Of a DNA stretch of 64,000 bases, positions 53,579 to 63,849 are shown piece after piece. The position numbers were made by a program, and so were the translations under genes. Below the pieces are notes generated by a model, which had not been told where the DNA came from, ran no database searches, and saw only the letters and a program-made list of their open reading frames with translations. Within the stretch, counting starts at the first letter, position 1; each line of letters opens with the position of its first letter. The stretch lies in NCBI GenBank assembly GCA_050181465.1, contig JBFXDD010000001.1, positions 1 through 64,000 on the forward strand, given 5' to 3'. This DNA is from JACRLW01 sp050181465 (GTDB lineage Bacteria; Planctomycetota; UBA1135; UBA2386).

Positions 53579-54331
53579 CACGCCGCCCGCCGCAGCGGGC
53601 TGCCGCGCGAACACGAGAGCAAAGGTCGCCGTCGCGAACTCGTGACCGCGGCGGATCGGGCGGCGGAACTCGCGATCGTGGATGCGATCACTTCGGCGCG
53701 ACCTCACGATGCCATCCTCGCCGAGGAAGGCGTACGCACGACCGCCGGTGTACCGAGTTCGGCAGCGGACTGGCTGTGGATCGTCGACCCGCTCGACGGC
53801 ACCACGAACTTCGTGCACGCAGTCCCCTGGTTCAGTGTGTCGGTGGCACTGTACTTCCGAGGTCAACCGTTGGTCGCGGCCGTGAACGCTCCGGCGCTCG
53901 GTCGCGTCTGGACGGCCGCCCTGGGACTCGGCGCGCGTCGCGACGGTCGAGCGATCACGATCGGCGGAACCCAGACGCTGGCCGACGCCCTGGTCGCGAC
54001 CGGCTTCTCGTACAACCGCAACGAGCCCGGCCGCGACGACAACGTCGAACGCATTCGCCGACTGCTGCCGCACTGCCGCGACCTCCGCCGCTTCGGTTCC
54101 GCGGCGATGGACTTGTGTCTCGTCGCCGACGGGACCTGGGACGGCTACTGGGAGATGTATCTGGCACCCTACGACGTCGCCGCCGGCGCGCTGATCGTGC
54201 GCGAGGCCGGTGGTTTGGTCACCGATCTCGGGGGTGGCGAGGATTGGTTGTTCGGCGGGCAAGTCCTGGCCGCCAACCGTTACCTGCACTCGCCGCTGCT
54301 GAGCTACGTCGGGGGTGCCCCGATGGCCTGA
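53579..54331 (+). CDS. Inositol-monophosphatase-family phosphatase (5' end lost in gap)
   Basis: The 250 visible residues contain the lithium-sensitive phosphatase metal motifs: LVTAADRAAE, AEEG, WIVDPLDGTTNF and, near the C-terminus, PYDVAAGALIVREAGG. Family members hydrolyse inositol phosphate, 3'-phosphoadenosine phosphate or fructose bisphosphate; the sequence does not decide which. The SuhB-like length suggests that only 15-25 residues are missing. It ends 58 bases before uvrA. Confidence 0.85.
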   Translation, partial: HAARRSGLPREHESKGRRRELVTAADRAAELAIVDAITSARPHDAILAEEGVRTTAGVPSSAADWLWIVDPLDGTTNFVHAVPWFSVSVALYFRGQPLVAAVNAPALGRVWTAALGLGARRDGRAITIGGTQTLADALVATGFSYNRNEPGRDDNVERIRRLLPHCRDLRRFGSAAMDLCLVADGTWDGYWEMYLAPYDVAAGALIVREAGGLVTDLGGGEDWLFGGQVLAANRYLHSPLLSYVGGAPMA

Positions 54332-54389
54332 TCGCAGCGCCTCGTCTATGCTCGCAAGATTCTCCGCAGGCGCGGAAAGTCCTTCGAGC

Positions 54390-57300
54390 ATGCCCAAGGC
54401 GCAGCGATACGTCACCGTCCGCGGAGCGCGGGAGCACAACCTTCGGAACGTCGATCTCGAGTTCCCGCGCGACAGCCTGGTGACCTTCACGGGCGTCTCC
54501 GGTTCGGGGAAGTCGAGCCTCGCCTGGCACACGATCTACCAGGAGGGTCAACGGCGCTTTCTCGAGAGCCTGTCGAGCTACGCCCGCCAATTCCTAGGCC
54601 GCAGCGAGAAGCCGAAGGTCGACCACATCGACGGGTTGTCACCGACGGTGTCGATCGATCAGAAGTCGGTGGGGCATTCGCCGCGGTCGACGGTGGGCAC
54701 GCTGACAGAAGTCGCCGACTTCCTGCGCTTGCTGTGGTCGCGCCTCGGCACTCCGCACTGCCCGGAATGCGGTGAGGCGGTGGTGGCGTGGTCGGTCGAT
54801 CAGATCGTCGAGAATCTGCTGCGGACCCACGCCGATCGGCGCGTCCTCGTGCTCGCGCCGGTCGTTCGCGAGCGGAAGGGGGAATACCGCCAAGAACTTG
54901 CCGGTTGGCGCGGCCGAGGCTTCGTCCGCGCGCGGATCGACGGCCAGGTCCGCCGACTCGACGAAGACATCGCTCTCGAGCGGTACCGGTACCACACCAT
55001 CGAGCTGGTCGTCGATCGCTTGCGTATCGCCAAAGAGGAGCGTTCCCGACTCGCCGAAGCACTGGAATCGGCGATCGCACTCGGTGAAGGCAGTGCCGGC
55101 ATCCTCGATGCCGACGACGAGACGACGGAACCGATCGGCTTCTCGACCGCGCGTTCCTGTCCGAACGGTCACGCCGCGCTGCCGGAGTTCGAGCCCCGCC
55201 TGTTCTCCTTCAACAGTCCCTCGGGTGCCTGTCCCGCGTGCGATGGACTCGGCGAGGTACATTCCTTCGCCGAAGACCTGTTGGTGCGCGATGCTTCGGC
55301 GACGCTCAGAGAATTCGCGCTCTTTGGCTTCACGGACGACGGCAAGGTCGTCTATGGGCGCTGGACTCTGGATCATCTCGAGCAAGTCGGCGTGGCCTAC
55401 GGCTTCGATCTCGACACGCCGTGGCGTTCGCTCGGCAAGCGCGCGCAGCGCGTCGTGCTGCACGGCTCGAAGGATCGTGAGTTCGAGTTTCGGTGGTCGC
55501 GCAGCGGCGCCAACCACACGACTCGCGGCCGCCATCGCGCGCCGTTTCCCGGCTTGATCCCGCATCTGGAGTCGGTCCACGGGCCCGCCACCAGTCGGCA
55601 TCTCGATCGATTCCGTCGCGCCCAACCGTGTCCGACCTGCGGCGGCGAACGACTGAATCCGGCGGCTCGCGCAGTCGAATTCGAGGGTCTCCGCTATCCG
55701 CAATTGATGGCATGGTCGATCGCGGACGCGCTGGCGTGGACGGGCAAGCTGAAGCTGGCCGGCAACCGCAAGGTGATCGCCGACGAGATTCTCCGTGAGA
55801 TCGCGTTCCGCCTCACCTTTCTCGAACAGGTCGGCCTGGGCTATCTCACGCTCGGCCGTCGTGCCAACTCGCTGTCGGGCGGCGAGTCGCAGCGGATCCG
55901 GCTCGCTGCGCAGGTTGGTGCCGGCCTGCGCGGCATTCTCTACGTGCTCGACGAACCGAGCATCGGTCTGCATCCGCGCGATCAATCGCGATTGCTTGCG
56001 ACGCTCTTCGCGCTCCGCGACCGTGGGAACACCGTCTGCGTCGTCGAGCACGACGAGGAGACGATGCGAAACAGCGACTTCCTCGTCGATGTGGGACCCC
56101 TCGCCGGTGCTCAGGGAGGCGCGATCGTTGCGGCCGGGACTCCCGCAGAGGTCGCGCGCGCCGATTCCCTCACGGCGCGCTACCTTCGCGGAGAACGGTC
56201 GATCGAGATTCCCACCAAACGCCGAAAGGCCGGCGTCGGCGGTTGGCTCGCGGTGCGGGGCGCGTCCCATCACAACCTCCGCGACGTCGATCTGGAGATC
56301 CCACTCGGCTGTTTCGTGGCGGTGACGGGCGTCTCGGGTTCGGGCAAGTCGACGCTCGTCAATCTGATCCTCAAGCGTGCGTTGCGGCGCACTCTGCACG
56401 GGGCTCAAGAGGCTCCCGGTGAGCACCGCACGATCGAGGGGATCGAACGACTCGACAAGATCGTCGAGATCGATCAGTCGCCGATCGGTCGCACGCCGCG
56501 GAGCAACCCGGCGACGTACACCGGGTTGTGGGACCACGTTCGCGACCTGTTCGCGGAGTTGCCCGAGTCACGACTGCGTGACTACAAGAAGGGGCGATTC
56601 TCGTTCAACGTGGCCGGCGGCCGTTGCGAAGCGTGCGAGGGTGCCGGTGTCCGCCTTCTCGAGATGCAGTTCCTCGCGCCGGTCGAAGTCGAATGCGAGG
56701 TATGCGAAGGTCGTCGCTTCAACCAGGAGACGCTCGAGATCCGATTCCGCGACCACTCCGTCGCCGATCTGTTGGCGATGACGGTGGACGAAGCGCTCGC
56801 CGCGCTCGGTGCGATTCAGAAGATCGCACGACCGCTCGAGACGCTCGTCGATGTCGGTCTCGGCTACATCCGCCTGGGCCAACCTTCGACCACCTTGTCC
56901 GGCGGTGAGGCGCAGCGAATCAAGCTCGCGACCGAACTGCAGCGCGTCGCGACGGGTCGTACCATCTACGTTCTCGACGAGCCGACCACCGGCCTGCACT
57001 TCGAAGACGTCAAGCGCCTGCTCGAGAGCCTCGAACGACTGGTCGATGCGGGCAATACGGTGCTCGTCATCGAGCACAACCTCGATGTCGTCAAGCGCGC
57101 CGACTGGATCGTCGATCTCGGTCCCGAAGGTGGTCCTGGCGGCGGCCGGATCGTCGCGAAGGGCACGCCGGAGCAGGTCGCACGCAAGAAGACCTCACAC
57201 ACCGGTCGTGCGCTCGTGTCGGTGCTCGGAGCGAAGCCTGCGGAACTCGCGGCTGTCGAAGCACCGACGAAGGTCGCCGCACCGATTGCGATCGAGATCG

Positions 57301-60194
57301 CGGGCGCACGGAAGAACAACTTGCGCAGCGTCGACGTCGCCATCCCGCTCGATCGGTTCACGGTGATCACCGGGCCGAGTGGTTCGGGCAAGACGAGCCT
57401 CGCGTTCGATACGCTGTTCAGCGAAGGACAACGACGGTTCCTCGAGAGCATGTCGACCTACGCGCGTCGCTTCCTCGGCCGCATGGATCGGGCGCCCGTG
57501 GACAAACTGGACGGACTCGGCCCGGCGATCGCGATCGATCAGAAGGCTGCATCCCGCAGCCCGCGCTCGACGGTCGCGACGGCCACCGAGATCCTCGACT
57601 ACCTTCGCCTGCTGTGGTCGCGGGTGGGGCGACCACATTGCCCGACCCATGGTCAGGAACTGGTGTTGGGCACTCCCGGATCGATCGCCGACGATGCGAT
57701 GCGGCGCTTCCCGAGTGGCCGCGGCTACGTGCTCGCCGAAGTCGCTCCGGCGAGCGGCTGCGAGGTCGGTAGCGCAGAGCATCGTGCGGCGATCGCCGCG
57801 CTCGTCGCGGAGTGGCGCGAGGCCGGTTTCGTGCGCGCGTTGCTCGATGGTCGCGAGTGGCGGCTCGACCAACCGATGCCGGCTGCTTCGGCCGGAGATG
57901 GTCACGAACTCCACCTCGTGATCGATCGACTCTCCTTTGCCGAGCGTTCGCGGGTCGTCGATGCTGTCGAGCAAGCGATGGCGCGGACCCACGGCCGAGT
58001 CGTGCTTCGCAGCGTGGACGGCGAAGTGCGTCATTACACGACGGATCGGAGTTGCCCCCACTGCGGACACACGACACCGAAGGATCCGCATCCGCGGTGG
58101 TTCTCCTTCAACCACCATTCCGGCGCGTGTCCGCGCTGCGCAGGGCTGGGCCGCATGACGGTCTGCGTCCCCGAGTTGTTGGTGAGTCGTCCGGATCGTC
58201 CGCTGTTCGGCGGTGCCATTCCGCACAAGGGCGCGGCGTTCACGTTCTTGCTCCGCAAGGGCGGCTGGTATCACAGCGGTGCGGCAGCCGTGGCGAAAGC
58301 GCACGGCTTCGATCTGCGTCGCCCGTTCGCCGAACTGGATGAATCGGCGCGCGCGAAGTTGTTGTTCGGGACCGGCGAGCAGCGGTACCAGGTCACGTTT
58401 CGGTCGGATCGTGACGGCAAGCAACAGCGCTTCGACATGTCCGTGACCTGGAAGGGCTTCTGTCGCCAGATCGAGGAGTGGTACCTGGGGCAGGACCAAG
58501 AGCACACCGCGGAGCGCTTCGGTGCCGTCATGCGCGAGACGCTCTGCGAGACATGTCAGGGCGATCGACTCGGTGCGGCACAGCGGGCTGTGCTGATCGG
58601 CGACATGTCGTTGCCGAAGTTCCTGCGAGCATCCGTCGATGACGCTGCTGAGAATCTCGCGCGGTTCCAGCTCACGGAGCGCGAGGAGAAGATCGCTCAT
58701 GACGTCTTGCGGGAGATCGGCAATCGACTTCGCTTCCTCCGCTCGGTTGGCCTCGGTTATCTCGGACTCGACCGCTCGGCGGCGACCCTGTCCGGCGGGG
58801 AAGCGCAGCGAATTCGCCTGGCGACGCAGCTTGGCAATCGACTCGTCGGCGTGCTCTACGTGCTCGATGAACCGACGATCGGACTACATCCGAGTGACAC
58901 GGAGCGACTGCTCGACACGCTGCTCGAACTGCGCGATCTCGGCAATACGGTCGTCGCGGTCGAGCACGACGGCGCGGTGATGCAGCGGGCCGATCACCTG
59001 ATCGACATGGGGCCGGGCGCAGGCCATCGGGGCGGAAAGGTGGTCGTCGCCGGCAGCGTCGCCGAGGTGCGTGCTCATCCCGAGAGTCTGACCGGGCGCT
59101 ACCTTCGCGGGGAACTCGATCCGCCACCGGTTCGGGCGCCGCGCGTCGCGACCGGATCGCTGACGATCGACGGTTGCCGGGCGCACAACCTGCAGGACCT
59201 GTCGATCGCGTTTCCGCTCGGAGTCCTTTGCACGGTCACGGGCATCTCCGGATCAGGCAAGTCCTCCTTGGTGATGGACACACTCGTTCCGCGGCTCGAG
59301 AGCGGCGAGTACCGCTGCCACCCGCACCGTGAACTCGTGCCGATCGTCGTCGATCAGTCACCGATCGGCAGCACCCCGGCGAGTAACCCGGCGACGTACA
59401 CCGGCGTGTTCACCCCGATTCGCGAGTTCTTCGCCAAGCTGCCGCAGAGTCGGGTGAAGGGATTCGGGCCCGGCCGCTTCTCGTTCAACGTCGCAGAGGG
59501 GCGTTGTTCGACCTGCGAAGGCAAGGGCCAGATCAAGGTCGAGATGCACTTCCTCGCCGACGTGTGGGTGACGTGCGAGACTTGTCGTGGCCGTCGCTAC
59601 GACGCCGAGACGCTGACGGTGGAGTGGAACGGTCGCTCCATCGCGGACATCCTCGAACTCGAAGTCGATGAGGCGCGCGAGCTGTTCCGCGACCAACGGG
59701 CCATCAGGCGGCCGTTGGATCTGTTGGCCGAAGTCGGGCTCGGTTACCTGCGGCTCGGCCAAGCCGGCAACACTCTCTCCGGTGGTGAATCGCAACGAAT
59801 CAAGTTGGTCGCGCAGCTAGCGCAGCCGGTTCGTGAGAGTTGTGTCTACGTGCTCGACGAGCCGACCACCGGCCTACATCCGGACGACGTGCGAAAGTTG
59901 CTGGAGGTCCTGCAGCGCCTCGTCGACCAGGGGCACACCGTGATCGTGGTCGAACATCACTTGGACGTGATCGCCACCGCCGATCACGTGATCGAGTTGG
60001 GGCCGGGAGCCGGGCCGCGCGGTGGTCGGCTGGTGTTCGCCGGGACGCCGCAGGCGATGCGGGAGGATCGCAACAGCGTCACGGGTCGATTCCTGCCTGG
60101 AGCGGTGCCGGCGACGGTCGCTGCCGGACCTCCGACCGCGAAGCCGTCCGCACGCTCGCGGAAGAAGTCGAACCTGGGTGAGGTGCAACCATGA
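54390..60194 (+). CDS. uvrA: Excinuclease ABC subunit A, tandem-fused double UvrA
   Basis: The 1,934-residue protein is two complete UvrA sequences in one chain (about 1-955 and 960-1934). Walker A lysines are at 41, 653, 1001 and 1624 (GVSGSGKSS, GVSGSGKST, GPSGSGKTS, GISGSGKSS), each followed by an LSGGExQRI signature, giving four ATPase sites. Zinc-finger Cys pairs occur in both halves (CEACEG...CEVCEG; CPHCGH...CPRCAG; CSTCEG...CETCRG), but the first finger of half 1 reads CPNGH, losing a Cys. UvrA scans DNA for damage as a dimer; here the dimer is built in. Fused UvrA is known from Chlamydia. The ATG at 54390 gives the normal start. Its stop overlaps the XPB start (ATGA). Confidence 0.95.
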   Translation: MPKAQRYVTVRGAREHNLRNVDLEFPRDSLVTFTGVSGSGKSSLAWHTIYQEGQRRFLESLSSYARQFLGRSEKPKVDHIDGLSPTVSIDQKSVGHSPRSTVGTLTEVADFLRLLWSRLGTPHCPECGEAVVAWSVDQIVENLLRTHADRRVLVLAPVVRERKGEYRQELAGWRGRGFVRARIDGQVRRLDEDIALERYRYHTIELVVDRLRIAKEERSRLAEALESAIALGEGSAGILDADDETTEPIGFSTARSCPNGHAALPEFEPRLFSFNSPSGACPACDGLGEVHSFAEDLLVRDASATLREFALFGFTDDGKVVYGRWTLDHLEQVGVAYGFDLDTPWRSLGKRAQRVVLHGSKDREFEFRWSRSGANHTTRGRHRAPFPGLIPHLESVHGPATSRHLDRFRRAQPCPTCGGERLNPAARAVEFEGLRYPQLMAWSIADALAWTGKLKLAGNRKVIADEILREIAFRLTFLEQVGLGYLTLGRRANSLSGGESQRIRLAAQVGAGLRGILYVLDEPSIGLHPRDQSRLLATLFALRDRGNTVCVVEHDEETMRNSDFLVDVGPLAGAQGGAIVAAGTPAEVARADSLTARYLRGERSIEIPTKRRKAGVGGWLAVRGASHHNLRDVDLEIPLGCFVAVTGVSGSGKSTLVNLILKRALRRTLHGAQEAPGEHRTIEGIERLDKIVEIDQSPIGRTPRSNPATYTGLWDHVRDLFAELPESRLRDYKKGRFSFNVAGGRCEACEGAGVRLLEMQFLAPVEVECEVCEGRRFNQETLEIRFRDHSVADLLAMTVDEALAALGAIQKIARPLETLVDVGLGYIRLGQPSTTLSGGEAQRIKLATELQRVATGRTIYVLDEPTTGLHFEDVKRLLESLERLVDAGNTVLVIEHNLDVVKRADWIVDLGPEGGPGGGRIVAKGTPEQVARKKTSHTGRALVSVLGAKPAELAAVEAPTKVAAPIAIEIAGARKNNLRSVDVAIPLDRFTVITGPSGSGKTSLAFDTLFSEGQRRFLESMSTYARRFLGRMDRAPVDKLDGLGPAIAIDQKAASRSPRSTVATATEILDYLRLLWSRVGRPHCPTHGQELVLGTPGSIADDAMRRFPSGRGYVLAEVAPASGCEVGSAEHRAAIAALVAEWREAGFVRALLDGREWRLDQPMPAASAGDGHELHLVIDRLSFAERSRVVDAVEQAMARTHGRVVLRSVDGEVRHYTTDRSCPHCGHTTPKDPHPRWFSFNHHSGACPRCAGLGRMTVCVPELLVSRPDRPLFGGAIPHKGAAFTFLLRKGGWYHSGAAAVAKAHGFDLRRPFAELDESARAKLLFGTGEQRYQVTFRSDRDGKQQRFDMSVTWKGFCRQIEEWYLGQDQEHTAERFGAVMRETLCETCQGDRLGAAQRAVLIGDMSLPKFLRASVDDAAENLARFQLTEREEKIAHDVLREIGNRLRFLRSVGLGYLGLDRSAATLSGGEAQRIRLATQLGNRLVGVLYVLDEPTIGLHPSDTERLLDTLLELRDLGNTVVAVEHDGAVMQRADHLIDMGPGAGHRGGKVVVAGSVAEVRAHPESLTGRYLRGELDPPPVRAPRVATGSLTIDGCRAHNLQDLSIAFPLGVLCTVTGISGSGKSSLVMDTLVPRLESGEYRCHPHRELVPIVVDQSPIGSTPASNPATYTGVFTPIREFFAKLPQSRVKGFGPGRFSFNVAEGRCSTCEGKGQIKVEMHFLADVWVTCETCRGRRYDAETLTVEWNGRSIADILELEVDEARELFRDQRAIRRPLDLLAEVGLGYLRLGQAGNTLSGGESQRIKLVAQLAQPVRESCVYVLDEPTTGLHPDDVRKLLEVLQRLVDQGHTVIVVEHHLDVIATADHVIELGPGAGPRGGRLVFAGTPQAMREDRNSVTGRFLPGAVPATVAAGPPTAKPSARSRKKSNLGEVQP

Positions 60195-61909
60195 ACCGCG
60201 ATGCACCGCTGGTGGTGCAAACCGACCGGACAATTCTGCTCGAGACCGATCATCCACGGTTCGAGGAAGCCCGCGCTCGACTGTCGCAGTTCGCGGAGCT
60301 CGAGAAGTCGCCGCAGTTCGTGCATTTCTATCGGATGACGCCGGTCAGCCTGTGGAACGCGGCGGCGCTGGGCGTCTCGCTCGTTTCCATCGTCGAGTAC
60401 CTTGCTCGAGCCGCGAGGTATCCGGTGGCGCACACCGTCGTGGAAGAGATCGGGCGCTGGTACGAACGCTACGGCCAGATTCGCTTCGTTCCCGGTGACC
60501 GTGACGGAGCGCTGCGCATGTTGGTCGAGCCGTCCGCGGAGGTGGACAAGGTCCTCACCTCCCCGAGCGTGCGGCCGTTCCTGCCCGGCTTCGTCGCGGG
60601 TCGATCCGAGGTCGAATTCGACGCGACGCATCGTGGCGTGTTGAAGCACTGTCTCGTCAAGCTGGGTTATCCCGTGCGTGACGAGGCCGGGTATCGCGGT
60701 GGCAGCTCTTTGGCCGTCGAGTTGCGGACCGCACCCGTGGGGGACTTCGTTCCCCGCGACTACCAAGTGTCCGCAGCCGCGGCGTTCTGGCAGGAAGGCC
60801 GGGCGAGCGGCGGTTGCGGCGTCGTGGTGCTCCCGTGCGGTGCCGGCAAGACCGTGGTCGGTCTGTCGGTGATGGCGCTCGCGAAGACGCGGACGCTCAT
60901 CCTGACGACGAACACGGTCGCCGTGCGCCAGTGGCGTCGTGAGATCCTGGATCGCACCTCCCTGCGTCCGGCGGATGTCGCGGAGTACACCGGTGAGAGC
61001 AAGGCGATCGCGCCGGTGACGATCGCCACTTATCAGATCCTGACTTGGCGACGAACCAGGTCGGAGCCGTTCACACATTTCGCGCTGCTCGAACAGAACG
61101 ACTGGGGACTCGTGATCTACGACGAGGTTCATCTCTTGCCGGCACCGGTGTTTCGTGCGACGGCGACCATGCAGGCGCGTCGGCGGCTCGGCTTGACCGC
61201 GACTCTGGTTCGCGAGGACGGACGTGAAGGCGATGTGTTCTCGCTGATCGGCCCCAAGCGCTACGAGATGCCGTGGCGGGACCTGGAGCGCGCGGGATGG
61301 TTGGCAGCCGCTCATTGCCATGAGATCCGGGTCGGCATGAACGAGGTTCGACAGGCGGCGTACGCGACCGCGAGCCTTCGTCGACGGGCGAAACTTGCCG
61401 CCGAGAACGAGCGCAAACTGGATGTGGTCGGCGCACTGTTGCGGCGACATCGCGGTGACCGAGTGTTGTTGATCGGGCAGTACCTGGACCAGCTCCGCGT
61501 GCTGGCGAAGAGCTTCGACATTCCCTTGATCACCGGAAGGACACCGAACGCCGAACGGGAGCGACTCTATGCCGAGTTCCGCGACGGCAGACTCGATCGT
61601 TTGATCGTGAGCAAGGTGGGCAACTTCGCCATCGATCTTCCCGACGCCAACGTGCTGATCCAGCTCTCCGGCGCGTTCGGGAGTCGGCAGGAAGAGGCCC
61701 AGCGACTCGGTCGAATTCTGCGGCCGAAAGGCGAGGATGGCGGCGACGCGTGGTTCTACACCGTCGTCACCGATCACTCGACCGACCTCGAGTTCAGCGC
61801 GAGGCGACAGTTGTTCCTGGCCGAACAGGGTTACGCGTACTCGATCATCGCCGCCGAGGACCTTCGTCCCGACGCCGGTAGTGAGGAGGTGCGTTCATGG
61901 GGAGCCTGA
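60191..61909 (+). CDS. xpb: XPB/Ssl2-type DNA helicase
   Basis: The 572-residue SF2 helicase has Walker A CGAGKT (Lys220), DEVH box (Asp311), the TAT-like LTATLVREDG and C-terminal motif QRLGRILRPKG. An N-terminal damage-recognition-like domain (about 1-180) precedes it, as in archaeal and bacterial XPB. Bacterial XPB unwinds DNA 3' to 5'. It is translationally coupled to uvrA and followed by an XPB-partner gene, which strongly suggests a role in nucleotide excision repair or transcription-linked repair. Confidence 0.9.
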   Translation: MNRDAPLVVQTDRTILLETDHPRFEEARARLSQFAELEKSPQFVHFYRMTPVSLWNAAALGVSLVSIVEYLARAARYPVAHTVVEEIGRWYERYGQIRFVPGDRDGALRMLVEPSAEVDKVLTSPSVRPFLPGFVAGRSEVEFDATHRGVLKHCLVKLGYPVRDEAGYRGGSSLAVELRTAPVGDFVPRDYQVSAAAAFWQEGRASGGCGVVVLPCGAGKTVVGLSVMALAKTRTLILTTNTVAVRQWRREILDRTSLRPADVAEYTGESKAIAPVTIATYQILTWRRTRSEPFTHFALLEQNDWGLVIYDEVHLLPAPVFRATATMQARRRLGLTATLVREDGREGDVFSLIGPKRYEMPWRDLERAGWLAAAHCHEIRVGMNEVRQAAYATASLRRRAKLAAENERKLDVVGALLRRHRGDRVLLIGQYLDQLRVLAKSFDIPLITGRTPNAERERLYAEFRDGRLDRLIVSKVGNFAIDLPDANVLIQLSGAFGSRQEEAQRLGRILRPKGEDGGDAWFYTVVTDHSTDLEFSARRQLFLAEQGYAYSIIAAEDLRPDAGSEEVRSWGA

Positions 61910-63749
61910 CGCTTCGCAACCTCACCCGCGGATTGAGTGAGGCCGAACTCCGCGGCACGCTCCACCGGTGGGGGCGGCCCGATGTCGAGAGTGAGCGACG
62001 ACCGCATCTCGTCCGCCAATTGCTCGCGTGCGTCACCGACGGGGAACGCGTCGAGCGGCGGATCAAGGAGTTGCCGGAGAAGCTCGCCGACCTGCTCGAG
62101 GCGTTCCTTCGCGAAGCGCCGCATCGTCGCGACCTTCAGCAGGTGCTGAACGGCGGCGGCAGTGCGTTTCGGAGTCCGTTCGAAGCCGAAGCGTCCCTGG
62201 TCGCGCTCATGCGAGAGGGCTTCCTGTATCGGCTCGACGGCGGTGAAGGATGGGCGGTCCCGCTGGAGTTGGCGACGAGCCTGGCGGAACAACGTCGCCG
62301 GCAGGCCGCCGAGCTGCGCGGGTCGCTCTCGCTGAAGGGGTTCCTTCACGAGCGCTACTACGGGCGCGCCGAGAACGATCCCGACGGCCGCGACAAGGCG
62401 CTCGAGCACGCACGGCGGATCTACAAGATCTATCTTCTCGAAGGATCGATCCAGAGTCGGATCGGACGGCTGCCGCAGGACGTGCGCGCGGTCTTCGATC
62501 GCGTGTTGTCGATCCACGGCGGGATCCTTCCGATCGAGGATCTCGGTCGAGTCGCCGAGGATCTGGACGTCGAGATCGATATCGATCTGCTCAAGAAATG
62601 CCTCGAAGACGGGATGCTCGGAACGATCGCACCGTTGCGCTTGTCGCGCTTCGGTCTGTTGACGATCGAGCGCGCAGTCATCGTGTTCTACGAGGTCGCG
62701 CTGGCGTGTCTGTCGTCGTGGGATGAGACCCATGGGCCGCCGCGGGTGGACGAGGTGCTGTGTGCGGGCGTCGACATGGTCGGCAACATCGGCCGCTTTC
62801 TCCGCGACGTGGCCCAGACACGGGTGCAGTTCACGGTCGAAGGTCAGATCTACAAGGCCTCTGCGAAGCGGATGACGAAGAGCTTCCTCGGGATTCCCGG
62901 TGGGTTCTTGCCGCTCGAGATCCAGGCGCGGTTCGCCTACCAATTCTCCCTGTCGCGTCGACTCGTCGAGCGAAGTGGTGAGCGTGCGTTGAAGCTTTCC
63001 TCGCGCGGCTTCGAGTTCGAGAGCGAACCGCTGCTCGAGAAGCTTCGCGCCATGCTCGCCTTTGCGGTCGAGGAGCGAGCGCCGTCGGGCGAGCACTATC
63101 ACCAAGTGCGTCTGCGGCGAATCCTGCTGCGGCTGTTACGACGCCTGGAGCCGGATCGGTGGCACGAGATCCTGTTCGTCCCGTTCCTCGCACGGAACGG
63201 TTATCTCGGGAAGCTCGACGAGTTGCGGGTCGAGGACTACTTCGCTTCGCGCTTCAAGAGCGGGGACTACCAACCCACCGAGAGCGTGCAGCAGGTGTGC
63301 CTCCACCTCGCCGATTGGGTGAAGCGTCGGCTGTATCCACTCGGCATCGTCGACCTTGGCTTCCGCGACGGTCGTCCTTGCGCGCTGCGGCTGTCGCGCC
63401 TGGGTGCGGAACTCCTCGGCAACGACGCCGCCGCGGAACTCGGTGGGATGCGTTCGAGCATCGTGGTGAATCCGGACTTCGAAGTGCTGTTGTTCCCCGG
63501 CGACGACGAGCATGAGGTGGTCCACGCGTTCGATCGGTTCTGTGTTCGGCACAAGAGCGATCACGTCCATCACTTCCGACTGTGTCGGGATAGCGTTCAG
63601 GGTGCGCTCAAGGACGGCATGACGATGGCGCAGATCGTCGCCGAGTTGAACGACCGCAGTCGGGTGCCGTTGCCGCAGAACGTCCTCTACAGTGTGGAGG
63701 ACTGGTGTGACCAGGCCGGAGTCCTGACGCTTGCCCCGGATCGAGTGCT
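61897..63749 (+). CDS. XPB-associated Helicase_C_3-type protein (3' end lost in gap)
   Basis: The visible 617 residues match the XPB/Ssl2 N-terminal-like (Helicase_C_3) proteins found next to bacterial XPB, such as mycobacterial Rv0862c. The family mark is SSIVVNPDFEVLLFPG, then LKDGMTMAQIVAELNDRS and VPLPQNVLYSVEDW. The N-terminal half is helical and basic. It overlaps xpb by 13 bases, with GAGGAGGT seven bases before its ATG. No helicase motifs are present, so it is a partner rather than an enzyme in its own right. The gap at 63750 hides its C-terminus. Confidence 0.75.
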
Positions 63750-63849
63750 NNNNNNNNNNNNNNNNNNNNNNNNNNNNNNNNNNNNNNNNNNNNNNNNNNN
63801 NNNNNNNNNNNNNNNNNNNNNNNNNNNNNNNNNNNNNNNNNNNNNNNNN
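63750..63849. other. Assembly gap (100 N) of unknown true length
   Basis: The flanks are not duplicates. The sequence on the two sides belongs to different genes (XPB partner and ThiE), so at least their ends and any spacer are missing. Confidence 0.8.

Noticed and set aside
52769..54331. A single fused carboxypeptidase-phosphatase protein across the gap
   Set aside because: Frame continuity comes only from the 100-N placeholder; both halves are incomplete, unrelated families.
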